From Clostridia bacterium (GTDB taxonomy: Bacteria > Bacillota_A > Clostridia > Peptostreptococcales > JAAYPU01), in assembly GCA_022360735.1 (NCBI GenBank), contig JAKSCF010000044.1, positions 1 to 12,049 on the forward strand: a DNA stretch of 12,049 bases, given 5' to 3'. Made by a program: the position numbers and the translations under genes. The notes beneath the pieces are model-generated. The model ran no database searches. It was given only the letters and a program-made list of their open reading frames with translations, and was not told where the DNA came from. This document shows, piece by piece, positions 1 to 7,239 of this stretch; position 1 is the stretch's first letter; every line of letters starts with the position of its first letter.

Positions 1-8
1 AAAAAGTA

Positions 9-37
9 TTGACAAAAAAATAAGGTGACGTTACAAT
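9..37 (+). promoter_or_regulatory. Strong sigma-A type promoter of the TetR-RND operon
   Basis: TTGACA at 9-14 is a perfect -35 box. After a 17-base spacer, TACAAT at 32-37 differs from the consensus -10 box by one base. Transcription should start at about 43-46, inside the palindrome described next. This promoter would drive the regulator, adaptor and pump genes as one transcript. No other convincing promoter is visible before the second or third gene. Confidence 0.85.
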
Positions 38-57
38 ATACCTAACGTTCGGTATAT
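36..57. promoter_or_regulatory. Palindromic operator, probable TetR-family binding site
   Basis: This is a 22-bp inverted repeat with a single mismatched base pair (43/50). It is centred on AACGTT at 44-49, with arms reading ATATACC and GGTATAT. It overlaps the end of the -10 box and the likely transcription start, so a bound protein would block RNA polymerase. The regulator gene begins 33 bases downstream, and TetR proteins typically bind such palindromes in their own promoter. A smaller imperfect palindrome, GTGACGTTAC at 25-34, lies in the spacer and repeats the ACGTT core 17 bases upstream; it could be a second half-site. Binding by this regulator is inferred from position. Confidence 0.75.
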
Positions 58-90
58 AAAATTAAATACAACATATTATGGAGGTTAATA

Positions 91-669
91 ATGAATACGA
101 AAGATAAAATACTTTTGGCCATGTATAAATTAATAGCAAGACACGGTTATGAAAAGACATCCATTGCAATGATATGCGAGGAAGTGAAGATAAAAAAACC
201 TTCTGTCTATTACTATTTTGATTCAAAGGAGGAGATATTCTTAGCCCTGATAGATGCAGTGAATGATTATTACAATTATCTTAATATTGAAAAGTCCTTT
301 AAAAAACAAACCTTTAAAAAGGATTTAATAAGAGAAGGTCATAAAATCATTGATGATTATATTAAAGATGGAAAACTGATTTATGTGATAGCAGAGTTTT
401 ATATTCAAGCCAATAGAATCGACAGGGTGAAAGAAAAAATAAAACTCCTTGAAAACTCTTCCCGTGATCTCATAAAAAGGGTATTGAAGCATGGTATAAA
501 GATTAACGCACTGCCAAAGGATTTTGACGTAGTTTTAAATAGTCGGATACTAGGGCTCACAATAGATGCTATAGGATTTTCATTTAGCCATGATATAGAT
601 GCCATGACTAAAATATGGGAAACTTCAGTCAATAGAATGTTTTTAGAATTAGAAAGGCAGAAAAAATAA
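91..669 (+). CDS. TetR/AcrR-family transcriptional regulator
   Basis: This is a 192-aa repressor of the usual TetR length. Residues about 5-52 form the N-terminal DNA-binding domain: a helix up to RHGYEKTS, a helix-turn-helix, and the family hallmark VYYYFDSKEEIF, in which the recognition helix is followed by the conserved Tyr-Tyr-x-Phe and Lys-Glu. The remaining helical part is the variable ligand-binding and dimer domain, which gives no clue to the inducer. GGAGG at 80-84, six bases before the ATG, fixes the start. It is the first gene of an operon with an RND adaptor and pump, 29 bases ahead of the adaptor, and a palindrome overlaps the shared promoter. The simplest reading is a local repressor that controls its own expression and the pump, and is released by a pump substrate. 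Family call is firm; target and inducer are inferred. Confidence 0.93.
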   Translation: MNTKDKILLAMYKLIARHGYEKTSIAMICEEVKIKKPSVYYYFDSKEEIFLALIDAVNDYYNYLNIEKSFKKQTFKKDLIREGHKIIDDYIKDGKLIYVIAEFYIQANRIDRVKEKIKLLENSSRDLIKRVLKHGIKINALPKDFDVVLNSRILGLTIDAIGFSFSHDIDAMTKIWETSVNRMFLELERQKK

Positions 670-698
670 TGAATGAATATATGACTAGGGGGTAAAAA

Positions 699-1820
699 GT
701 GAAAACAAAAAAAATAATATATGTTCTGGTAAGTATATTTATCTTAATACTTGTATTTGGATGCGGCCATGAGGAAACGGTAAATGAAGAAGATCAATAT
801 ATCCCGGTAGAAACCGAATTAGTGAAAGTTAAAACACTATTTAATGAAGCTGTATTCTCGGGAAAAGCTTACGCCAATAAGGAGGTTGTAGTAGCCTCAG
901 AATCAGCAGGCAAAGTACTTGAATTAAAGGCTAGGGTTGGAGCCGAAGTAAAAAAAGATGAGGTATTATTTTCATTGGATAAAAAGGATATTCAAAAACA
1001 AGTGGATTCTGCATACAAAGTATTAGAATCAGTTCAATTGAATTATGAAAATATGAAAGAACAGACGGAAAATGCAACCATAAATTTTGAAAGAATAAAA
1101 CAGCTTTACTCTGAGGGCGCTGTATCTAAAACTGACTATGAGCAGGCAAAACTTGCAGCATCTGATAAAGGATTAAATGCTGTAGAGGCAGAGGTTGAAC
1201 AAGCAGAAATCACATACGGTCAAGCCTTGGATATCTTAAAAGATGCCAGTGTAAAATCACCTATAGAAGGGATTGTATCGGTAGTGAATATTGAGGAAGG
1301 TCAAACCATAGATGCTTCCGTTTTAGCAATAAATGTTATAGATATGGATCGAGTATATGTTGAAATTAATGTTACAGAAAAAATAATTAATTATCTTTCA
1401 GTCGGTCAGGAAGTTAAAGTGGAGATTGAATCCGTTTCCGGTGGTAATTTTGTAGGCACACTGGATAGAGTGAGTCCTTCGGCGGATGCAGAAACACAGC
1501 TGTATCCCATTAGAGCATATATAGACAATAAAGATCACGTTGTTAAACCGGGAATGTTTGCGAATATCATAATACCCACAGAGGTACGAGAAGCAGTAAT
1601 GGCTGTGAGAAGTGAAGCAGTGGTAACAAAAGAAGGTAAAAACATCGTATATGTGGTGGTCAACAACAAAGCTGTTGCAAAAGAAGTTGTTTTGGGCTTA
1701 AATACAGGGGATTATGTAGAAGTATTGGGAGGATTAAGCATAGGTGATGAATTAATCATAAAAGGCCAAAATTACGTAAAAGATACCTCCGTCGTTAAGG
1801 TAGTAGGAGGAACGGTTTAA
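699..1820 (+). CDS. RND efflux periplasmic adaptor (HlyD/AcrA family), lipoprotein
   Basis: This 373-aa membrane-fusion protein pairs with the RND pump encoded next. Translation starts at GTG, with a G-rich site (AGGGGG, 687-692) six bases upstream. The N-terminus is basic, then hydrophobic to Cys22, in a lipobox-like VFGC; Phe at -2 is unusual, but the residues following Cys22 are polar, as in a lipoprotein. Residues about 63-98 form the first half of the lipoyl domain, 98-182 a coiled-coil hairpin, 183-215 the second lipoyl half (SPIEGIVS), 216-295 the beta-barrel (VGQEVKV, KPGMFANI) and 296-373 the membrane-proximal domain. AcrA-type adaptors link inner-membrane pumps to TolC in Gram-negatives. 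Here the likely host has one membrane and no TolC-like gene is seen, so the adaptor probably sits lipid-anchored on the outer face of the membrane. Its stop overlaps the pump start by one base, suggesting coupled translation. Confidence 0.92.
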   Translation: MKTKKIIYVLVSIFILILVFGCGHEETVNEEDQYIPVETELVKVKTLFNEAVFSGKAYANKEVVVASESAGKVLELKARVGAEVKKDEVLFSLDKKDIQKQVDSAYKVLESVQLNYENMKEQTENATINFERIKQLYSEGAVSKTDYEQAKLAASDKGLNAVEAEVEQAEITYGQALDILKDASVKSPIEGIVSVVNIEEGQTIDASVLAINVIDMDRVYVEINVTEKIINYLSVGQEVKVEIESVSGGNFVGTLDRVSPSADAETQLYPIRAYIDNKDHVVKPGMFANIIIPTEVREAVMAVRSEAVVTKEGKNIVYVVVNNKAVAKEVVLGLNTGDYVEVLGGLSIGDELIIKGQNYVKDTSVVKVVGGTV

Positions 1821-4800
1821 TGAAAATAATAAGAACAGCTGTAAAAAGGCCGGTAACCATAGCCATGTTCATATTAATCATCATCATAATGGGCGTTGTA
1901 TCTTTAACCCAAATTCCTATAGATCTATTTCCCCAAATAAAATATCCTATAGCAGTTGTTATAACCAATTATCCCGGTGTTGGGCCTCAAGAAGTTGAAG
2001 AATTAGTGACTCAACCCATTGAAGAAGTTGTAGCAACGGTTAATGATATAAAAAAAATAACATCCACATCCTCTGAAGGGTCATCTTTAGTGATTGCTGA
2101 ATTTAATTATGGAACGGATATGGATTTTGCAGCCCTTGATATGAGAGAAAAAATTGATATGATCCAAGAGTATCTTCCGGATGATATCAAAAATCCAAGG
2201 GTTTCTAAAATAGATATTACGGCAATGCCGGTAGTTGAATTATCAGTAGAGGGAGATAAGAGCTTAAATGAAGTAAAACGAATTGCCAAAAATAAAATAA
2301 AATCTAAGCTTGAAAGAATATCCGGTGTAGCATCTGTTAGTGTGGAGGGAGGATATGAAAACCAAATAGAAATTGTTGTGGACCAAAAAGAATTAAACGG
2401 ATATGGATTAGCCATCAACCATATCGCAAACCTGATAGGTGCTGAAAACTTGAACTTGCCGGGAGGAGAAATAAATAATGGCAATAAAAAATTAATCATT
2501 AAAACCAAAGGCAAGTTCAAATCTGTAGAAGAGATAAAAAATTTGCCAATAAGTCTGCCTAATGGAGGTATTATACATCTAAAAGATTTTGCCACAGTAG
2601 CATTAAACTATAAAGATCAAGATTCTATCATAAAATCAGATGGCAAAGAGTGTATCTATTTGTCCGTAAAGAAGGAATCGGGTTCCAATACGGTAAAAGT
2701 AGCTGAAAAAGTAATAAATACCGTTAGTCATTTGAATGATGAATTAGAAGGTTTACAGATTAAAATATTAATGGACACATCTAAATATATTAAAGATTCT
2801 ATCTCAAGTGTTAATAAAAATATAGCCATTGGAGGTATCCTTGCTGTATTGGTGCTAATGGTTTTTTTGAGGAATATTAGAACCACAGTTATTATTGGTA
2901 TAGCAATACCCATCTCGGTAATCGCAACATTTATTTTGATATATTTTAATCACATGACTTTGAACATGATGTCATTAGGAGGGCTGGCATTAGGAGTCGG
3001 CATGTTAGTCGACAATTCAATTGTTGTGCTGGAGAATATATTTCGATATAGAAAGGAAGGACATTCCAAGATTGATGCCTCCATAAATGGTGCTGAGGAG
3101 GTAGGAACTGCCATTATGGCATCCACATTAACCACTATAGTGGTCTTTCTTCCAATGGCATTTGTAAAAGGCATAGTAGGAGAGATATTTAAAGATTTTT
3201 CATTAGTCGTGGTGATGTCATTACTGGCCTCTTTGGTCGTATCCATTACATTAATACCAGTGCTTTGTTCCAAGTATCTGAAGATGGATGAAAGCAAAGA
3301 TGTTTTACATAAATTCAAACTATCCAGAAAAGTATTTAACAGTTTTGATACATTCTTTTCAAAACTTGAGAACCATTACAAAAGAGCATTAAACTGGGCA
3401 TTGGCCAATAGAAAGAAAACCATCATAATTGGTATAACAACATTTGTTGTAAGCATTACCTCTATAATAAGTGTTGGAATGGTATTTTTTCCTGAGAGCG
3501 ATACCGGTTGGATATCCATCAATATTTCTAAGCCCAAGGGTACTGAAATAGAAGATACAAGTATGGAGGCTGAGAATGTAGTATCCATTATCCAAGACTC
3601 AGATATAAAGGAAATTGAACAAATATTTTTTGTGGTTGGCGTCAGTGAATTTGAAGGTGAAAGTGCTGCTACTGATAAAGCGTTGATGTATGCTAAACTT
3701 TTCCCCAAAAAAGAGAGAAAAAGAGATAGTTTTGAAATTGCTGACCAAATAAGAACGTTAACAAAAGATATAGCAGGAGCAGAAATTAGGGTCAGCACCA
3801 TTGAATCAATGGAAGCCGGGGGGCAGCCCATAGAAATAGAAATCGCAGGAAAAGATTTAAATTTGCTTAAAGAAATTGGAGAAGACGTAAAAAAAATAGT
3901 CCAGTCCGTAGAAGGCACCAGAGAAATAAAAAGCAGCATGGAAGATGGGGTACCGGAAGTCATCGTCAATCTTAATCGAAACAAGGCTTCACAATATGGC
4001 TTAACAGGAAACGATGTAGCCACAACCGTCAGCGGCATGATCAAAGGGGCAAAGGCGACAACGTATAAATATGACGGCGATGATATCGATGTCATCATTA
4101 AAGGCGATCCAATGCTTAAAAAAAGTACCTCAAATTTGAAACAAACATTAATAGAGGCACCAACCGGTGTTAATGTGCCCTTGTATCAAATTGCAGATGT
4201 ATCCATTAAAGAGGGGCCTGTAGCTATTGAAAGAGCAAATCAAAAAAGGGTTATCAAAATAACCGGTAAAAATTTTCAAAGAGATATAGGAAGCATCAAT
4301 AAAGAAATTGATAACAAGCTGTCCAACTATCCTTTCCCGGATGACTTTAGTTACAAATTCGGTGGTCAAGGTGAAGAGATGAATAAAGCTTTTCGAAATT
4401 TATTAATGGCGTTGGTTTTATCCATTGTATTTGTATATATGGTGATTGCATCCCAATTTGAATCGTTGATTCACCCATTTACAATTATGTTATCTGTACC
4501 ACTGGCTGTTTCAGGTGGACTCCTTGGGTTATTTATAACACGAAGACCTCTTTGTGTCCCTGCACTTATAGGAATCATTATGCTTTCGGGTATTGTGGTC
4601 AATAATGCAATCGTGTTAATTGATTATATCAATATCAGAAGAAACAGAGGCGAAGATAGAAAAGAAGCCATATTAAATGCCGGACCTATAAGGCTTAGGC
4701 CTATACTCATGACAACATTAACAACTGCTTTAGGCTTAGTGCCGCTTTCTCTTGGAATAGGTGATGGGGCTGAAACGCAAGCACCAATGGCTACAGTTGT

Positions 4801-4936
4801 TATTGGCGGTTTACTGTTATCTACGCTCCTTACTTTAGTATTTATTCCGGTAATCTATAGCATATTGGATGACTTGATTATTAGATTTAAAAGCAGAAAG
4901 TTAAATAAGAAGAATAGTGACTGCATGGAATGTTAG
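1820..4936 (+). CDS. RND-family efflux pump (AcrB/HAE1-like; SwrC/YerP-like in Gram-positives)
   Basis: This is a full-length 1038-aa proton-driven RND transporter that exports hydrophobic or amphipathic compounds. AGGAGG at 1805-1810 and a TAATG stop/start overlap set the start. The layout is the RND duplication: a membrane helix at about 12-31, a large outer loop, six helices from about residue 333 with GVGMLVDNSIVVLEN at 392-406, then a second copy with a first helix at about 535-555, another large loop, and helices from about 860 to 1020 including SGIVVNNAIVLIDY. The first motif matches AcrB transmembrane helix 4, where Asp407-Asp408 carry protons; here the pair is Asp398-Asn399. At the position of AcrB Lys940 there is Asn928. 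One Asp thus remains of the charged relay, a pattern I associate with many AcrB relatives of Gram-positives and not with loss of function. The substrate cannot be read from sequence. Expression probably follows the TetR-type operator at the operon head. Confidence 0.95.
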   Translation: MKIIRTAVKRPVTIAMFILIIIIMGVVSLTQIPIDLFPQIKYPIAVVITNYPGVGPQEVEELVTQPIEEVVATVNDIKKITSTSSEGSSLVIAEFNYGTDMDFAALDMREKIDMIQEYLPDDIKNPRVSKIDITAMPVVELSVEGDKSLNEVKRIAKNKIKSKLERISGVASVSVEGGYENQIEIVVDQKELNGYGLAINHIANLIGAENLNLPGGEINNGNKKLIIKTKGKFKSVEEIKNLPISLPNGGIIHLKDFATVALNYKDQDSIIKSDGKECIYLSVKKESGSNTVKVAEKVINTVSHLNDELEGLQIKILMDTSKYIKDSISSVNKNIAIGGILAVLVLMVFLRNIRTTVIIGIAIPISVIATFILIYFNHMTLNMMSLGGLALGVGMLVDNSIVVLENIFRYRKEGHSKIDASINGAEEVGTAIMASTLTTIVVFLPMAFVKGIVGEIFKDFSLVVVMSLLASLVVSITLIPVLCSKYLKMDESKDVLHKFKLSRKVFNSFDTFFSKLENHYKRALNWALANRKKTIIIGITTFVVSITSIISVGMVFFPESDTGWISINISKPKGTEIEDTSMEAENVVSIIQDSDIKEIEQIFFVVGVSEFEGESAATDKALMYAKLFPKKERKRDSFEIADQIRTLTKDIAGAEIRVSTIESMEAGGQPIEIEIAGKDLNLLKEIGEDVKKIVQSVEGTREIKSSMEDGVPEVIVNLNRNKASQYGLTGNDVATTVSGMIKGAKATTYKYDGDDIDVIIKGDPMLKKSTSNLKQTLIEAPTGVNVPLYQIADVSIKEGPVAIERANQKRVIKITGKNFQRDIGSINKEIDNKLSNYPFPDDFSYKFGGQGEEMNKAFRNLLMALVLSIVFVYMVIASQFESLIHPFTIMLSVPLAVSGGLLGLFITRRPLCVPALIGIIMLSGIVVNNAIVLIDYINIRRNRGEDRKEAILNAGPIRLRPILMTTLTTALGLVPLSLGIGDGAETQAPMATVVIGGLLLSTLLTLVFIPVIYSILDDLIIRFKSRKLNKKNSDCMEC

Positions 4937-4993
4937 GTTAAAAAAAGAGGCTGTCTCAGTAAAATGGGTTTTGAGACAGTCTCATATTTTAAC
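4937..4993. terminator. Bidirectional intrinsic terminator between convergent genes
   Basis: Arms GAGGCTGTCTCA (4947-4958) and TGAGACAGTCTC (4972-4983) pair over 12 bp with one G-U pair and a 13-base loop. A run of A at 4940-4946 lies before the stem, so on the minus strand the stem is followed by seven T: a textbook terminator for the gene ending at 5044. On the plus strand the stem is followed by ATATTTT, a weaker tract, serving the pump operon that ends one base upstream. The outer A- and T-rich flanks also pair with two mismatches, extending the arms to about 22 bp. The GAGGCTGTCTCA arm resembles ends I recall from Firmicute insertion sequences, but no transposase is present. Confidence 0.85.
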
Positions 4994-5002
4994 TAGTTAA
5001 AA
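4987..5002. repeat. Perfect 16-bp AT-rich palindrome
   Basis: TTTTAACTAGTTAAAA is identical to its reverse complement. It overlaps the outer right arm of the terminator hairpin by seven bases and lies between two convergent gene ends. It has no loop, so it is poor as an RNA hairpin, and it is not at a promoter. It may be chance in AT-rich DNA or the scar of an old insertion. Confidence 0.4.
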
Positions 5003-5043
5003 TCTTATAATCTAATGAATGCTCAATCTTTGCGCTGCTATAA

Positions 5044-6612
5044 TTAAGAATTGGGCTTCCACTCTATGCCTCTGTTTTCAGTCAAGTCATCCGATATGAC
5101 AGCGATGCCGGAAATATTTGCATCCCTTGGAAGGGGTGGGGCTTTAGAAGGATTAGACGGATAAGTCACACCATCATATTTTAGATGAGCATAAAAAGGC
5201 TCAATGCCTCCGCCGCTAACGTACATGATAATGTCTTTATATCCATTTGTTCTTTTGTTACTAATGATAATAGGTGTATTAGCTAAGGTAAATTGTGAAA
5301 GCTTTTCATATTTATCATTTTCCTGTTTGAATATAACCGCACTACATCCGCCACTTCCGCAGAGTGTTGATCCTGTTAAGTATACGATGGTTTCTAACCT
5401 GCCATCCCCATTTAAATCCAGACGATTATAATAATATCTGACTTCATCATCTTCATTGAGTTCATAGACTTGAGCAATAGCTCTTTCAAGCTGAGGATCT
5501 TTTTGAGTTTCTGAGTATAAGTAAAGAATATCATCAAAATAGTCGGTTTCGGAATATATATCTTCGCCGCCGCCGCGTTCTAAAGGAAATCCTGGAATAG
5601 AAACACTTTGAACATACGGTGCAAATGCTTCACCATTCCATCTCATAATGGTTTCAACATATCCCAAAGTCTCTGCATTATATAAACCAACGATTCTTTG
5701 CAAGGTATTGATTTCAAATATTTTATTTCTGTCGATATCAATTGGGTATAAAGCGCCCAAAGGTAATACATCACCTTTTAAAGCTCTTTTAAGCTTTCCG
5801 TTTTCATCATATATGCCGGATATATAATCCCGGTCTTTATTGGAAATATCCAGAACATATTTCTTATTTAATGAAGGATTTGTAACCTCTACCCGATAAT
5901 AGTCTAAATAATCTACAGTATAATCGCTTTTTTCATTAAATGCATTAAAATCAAATAGTGGTTTGGGCTGGTTATCTGAAAAAGAGTAGATATAGCTGAA
6001 GACATACCCGCCACTGCCGCCGGAATCAATATTCACCAGTATATCATCTATGTTGTCACCGGTAAAATCTCCTAAAAATAATGTGGGCTGATACCCGGAA
6101 TTTTCTTCAAGAGATATTTCAGCCAGTCTGTTATCATCCGGTCCGTATATAACGATACCGATATCTTCTATATAGGGGCTGCCTTGTGTGGGTTTGTTTC
6201 CCACTAAGTAAACGGTTTCTAATCTGCCATCTCCATTGACGTCTCCTTGCTTAGACTCCAACATATTTTCTGGTGGTGGATTACGATGGCGATTTTTTTT
6301 AGAAGGATGCCGTAAAGACATTGCTTTGGATGGCTCTTTTTTTTCTACATTTGCCTTTGCTGCATGAGCCGAACCACCACGGTCTTTCTTTACTCGGTTT
6401 AAAACTTGCCATCTGCCGCCATATTTTTTTAGAACCAAAGTATATGTTTCTCCATTATAGCTGTAATGACCCACTATCTCGGCTGAACGATCCCCATCAA
6501 CATCAGCTGTATATATCGCAGGGCCTTCGTGGGGTTTCTTTAAAGAAAGTATTTTCCCACCGGGAGGTAGAAAAGCTTTCATTATTTGTAACAAAAATAA
6601 TTTGTTTTCCAT
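5044..6612 (-). CDS. VCBS/FG-GAP-like repeat protein of unknown function
   Basis: This gene specifies about 522 aa. I place the start at position 6612 because AAAGGTAGG (minus strand, 6622-6630) lies nine bases before that ATG; an in-frame ATG at 6636 would add eight residues but has no ribosome site. I do not recognise a named family. Numbered from the upstream Met, calcium-loop-like motifs typical of FG-GAP/VCBS blades occur at 45-54 (DVDGDRSAEI), 131-142 (GDVNGDGRLETV), 189-200 (GDFTGDNIDDIL) and 405-418 (LDLNGDGRLETI), with a weaker one at 297-309. Residues 81-123 are a basic, Pro-rich linker cutting off the first motif. CGSGGC at 426-431 follows the last motif, a combination I have seen in other uncharacterised bacterial proteins. 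No signal peptide, lipobox or membrane helix is visible, so it may stay in the cytoplasm or leave by an unusual route. It stands alone, convergent with the efflux operon. A calcium-binding beta-propeller-like fold is an inference. Confidence 0.85.
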   Translation of the reverse strand: MENKLFLLQIMKAFLPPGGKILSLKKPHEGPAIYTADVDGDRSAEIVGHYSYNGETYTLVLKKYGGRWQVLNRVKKDRGGSAHAAKANVEKKEPSKAMSLRHPSKKNRHRNPPPENMLESKQGDVNGDGRLETVYLVGNKPTQGSPYIEDIGIVIYGPDDNRLAEISLEENSGYQPTLFLGDFTGDNIDDILVNIDSGGSGGYVFSYIYSFSDNQPKPLFDFNAFNEKSDYTVDYLDYYRVEVTNPSLNKKYVLDISNKDRDYISGIYDENGKLKRALKGDVLPLGALYPIDIDRNKIFEINTLQRIVGLYNAETLGYVETIMRWNGEAFAPYVQSVSIPGFPLERGGGEDIYSETDYFDDILYLYSETQKDPQLERAIAQVYELNEDDEVRYYYNRLDLNGDGRLETIVYLTGSTLCGSGGCSAVIFKQENDKYEKLSQFTLANTPIIISNKRTNGYKDIIMYVSGGGIEPFYAHLKYDGVTYPSNPSKAPPLPRDANISGIAVISDDLTENRGIEWKPNS

Positions 6613-6621
6613 AAGAATACG

Positions 6622-6630
6622 CCTACCTTT
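6622..6630 (-). promoter_or_regulatory. Ribosome binding site that decides the start of the FG-GAP-like gene
   Basis: On the minus strand AAAGGTAGG precedes the ATG at 6612 by nine bases. It lies inside the short extension that would be translated from the alternative ATG at 6636. The sequence upstream of 6636 is T-rich and has no purine-rich site, so the inner start is preferred. Confidence 0.6.
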
Positions 6631-6636
6631 TTTCAT

Positions 6637-6822
6637 TCATAATATGCGGAATAAGTAAAAAATGCCTTTACTATATGAGGATTTGCTGAAAATAAAAATA
6701 TGAAGACCTATTGATGAAGAAAATGAAAATCCATATATATTTGTTTTTCTATGGTTGAGTAAATTCTATTTGTTGATTTTGGATAAGATATTGACAAGAA
6801 TTATAGCGATGTATTAACTTAG
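6637..6822. other. Non-coding AT-rich stretch upstream of the minus-strand gene
   Basis: No plausible gene is visible on either strand. It should contain the minus-strand promoter of the FG-GAP-like gene, but I found no box pair of good quality; TATAGT on the minus strand (within 6670-6680) lacks a matching -35. On the plus strand TTGACA at 6791-6796 looks like a -35 box, yet the nearest TATTAA (6812-6817) is only 15 bases away, and the terminator begins a few bases later. Any plus-strand transcript ending at that terminator would be a short RNA; none is established. Confidence 0.5.
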
Positions 6823-6857
6823 ACCGGCACTTTTTACAGTGCTGGTTTTGTTTTTTG
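6823..6857 (+). terminator. Intrinsic terminator with no gene directly upstream
   Basis: ACCGGCACT (6823-6831) pairs with AGTGCTGGT (6838-6846) over 9 bp, with one G-U pair and a six-base loop, followed by TTTGTTTTTT. This is a good plus-strand terminator. The gene upstream is on the other strand, so it either ends an unseen short transcript, acts as an attenuator for the decayed region downstream, or is a leftover of a lost gene. On the minus strand no T-tract follows the stem. Confidence 0.8.
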
Positions 6858-6876
6858 AAATTTAATAAGATATAAT
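6848..6876 (+). promoter_or_regulatory. Possible promoter of the decayed gene
   Basis: TTGTTT at 6848-6853 and a perfect TATAAT at 6871-6876 are separated by 17 bases. The -35 box is inside the T-tract of the preceding terminator. AAAAGGA follows at 6878-6884, but no good start codon comes after it. AT-rich DNA easily gives such matches, so support is weak. Confidence 0.35.
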
Positions 6877-6879
6877 TAA

Positions 6880-7130
6880 AAGGAAAATAGGATAAAAGAA
6901 TTTGAATTATTGCAGGGTAGAAATGTGAGTGAAGAGTATGCAATATTATATTAGCTTAATGATAAATACCATAGAATAGAGAAACGTTTATTGATGATTT
7001 GTATAGATGGATTATGGTTCATGAAATAATGCTTAATCCAAATGGCGTAGGTATGTTAAATATATATGAAAAAGATTATTTTAATACAGGAAATGTGGAG
7101 ATTCTTGTACCGATAAAAAACACCAAATAG
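6880..7130 (+). pseudogene. Decayed gene remnant, possibly a GyrI-like effector-binding protein
   Basis: Two overlapping open stretches in different frames look like pieces of one protein. The first (6880-6951) reads through LLQGRNVSEEYAILY to a TAG at 6952, then continues in frame to about 6987 (LNDKYHRIEKR). The second, in another frame from 6975 to the TAG at 7128-7130, reads RETFIDDLYRWI followed by a C-terminus ending in VEILVPIKNTK. Joining them requires one nonsense change and one frameshift near 6975-6987. The pattern LYRWI, then a Tyr-rich segment, then VEIxVPIK resembles the end of GyrI-like/BmrR-type ligand-binding domains found in AraC and MerR regulators and gyrase-inhibitor proteins. 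The N-terminal part appears deleted and no start codon is convincing. The composition of the residues looks protein-like, but family assignment is tentative and a real, recoded or unrelated small gene is not excluded. Confidence 0.45.
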
Positions 7131-7225
7131 AAGCAAGAAATGTCATGAAAGCCCAAAGCTGAATGTGTAAGATAGACATAAAGAAAGTGAATATATGGAT
7201 GCTTTAAGTAGGTATATTCACATGA

Positions 7226-7234
7226 AAGGAGTGG
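7226..7234 (+). promoter_or_regulatory. Ribosome binding site deciding the dehydrogenase start
   Basis: AAGGAGTGG lies five bases before the ATG at 7240. An upstream in-frame ATG at 7195 would add 15 residues that match no dehydrogenase N-terminus and has only a weak purine stretch before it. The inner start puts the glycine-rich motif at the usual distance from the N-terminus. Confidence 0.8.
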
Positions 7235-7239
7235 TTTTC

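Noticed and set aside
3376..4098. A 240-codon open stretch on the minus strand inside the pump gene
   Set aside because: It lies wholly opposite a well-conserved RND gene, its residues are low in complexity (Ser/Ile/Thr-rich), and no ribosome site or protein family is visible.
6321..6614. A 97-codon plus-strand open stretch opposite the start of the FG-GAP-like gene
   Set aside because: The minus-strand frame holds clear calcium-loop motifs; the plus frame has no ribosome site or recognisable domain.
6613..6636. A longer FG-GAP-like protein starting at 6636
   Set aside because: The extension contains the likely ribosome site for the ATG at 6612, and nothing resembling one lies upstream of 6636.
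6791..6817. Promoter from TTGACA at 6791
   Set aside because: The only -10-like hexamer is 15 bases away and a terminator follows within a few bases; it may still be real for a very short RNA, but support is too thin.
6749..6943. A 64-codon minus-strand open stretch with HCKKC
   Set aside because: It spans the terminator hairpin and the decayed region, has no good start signal, and looks like random AT-rich translation.
7195..7239. A longer dehydrogenase starting at 7195
   Set aside because: The ribosome binding site at 7226-7234 points to the ATG at 7240, and the extra 15 residues match no SDR N-terminus.
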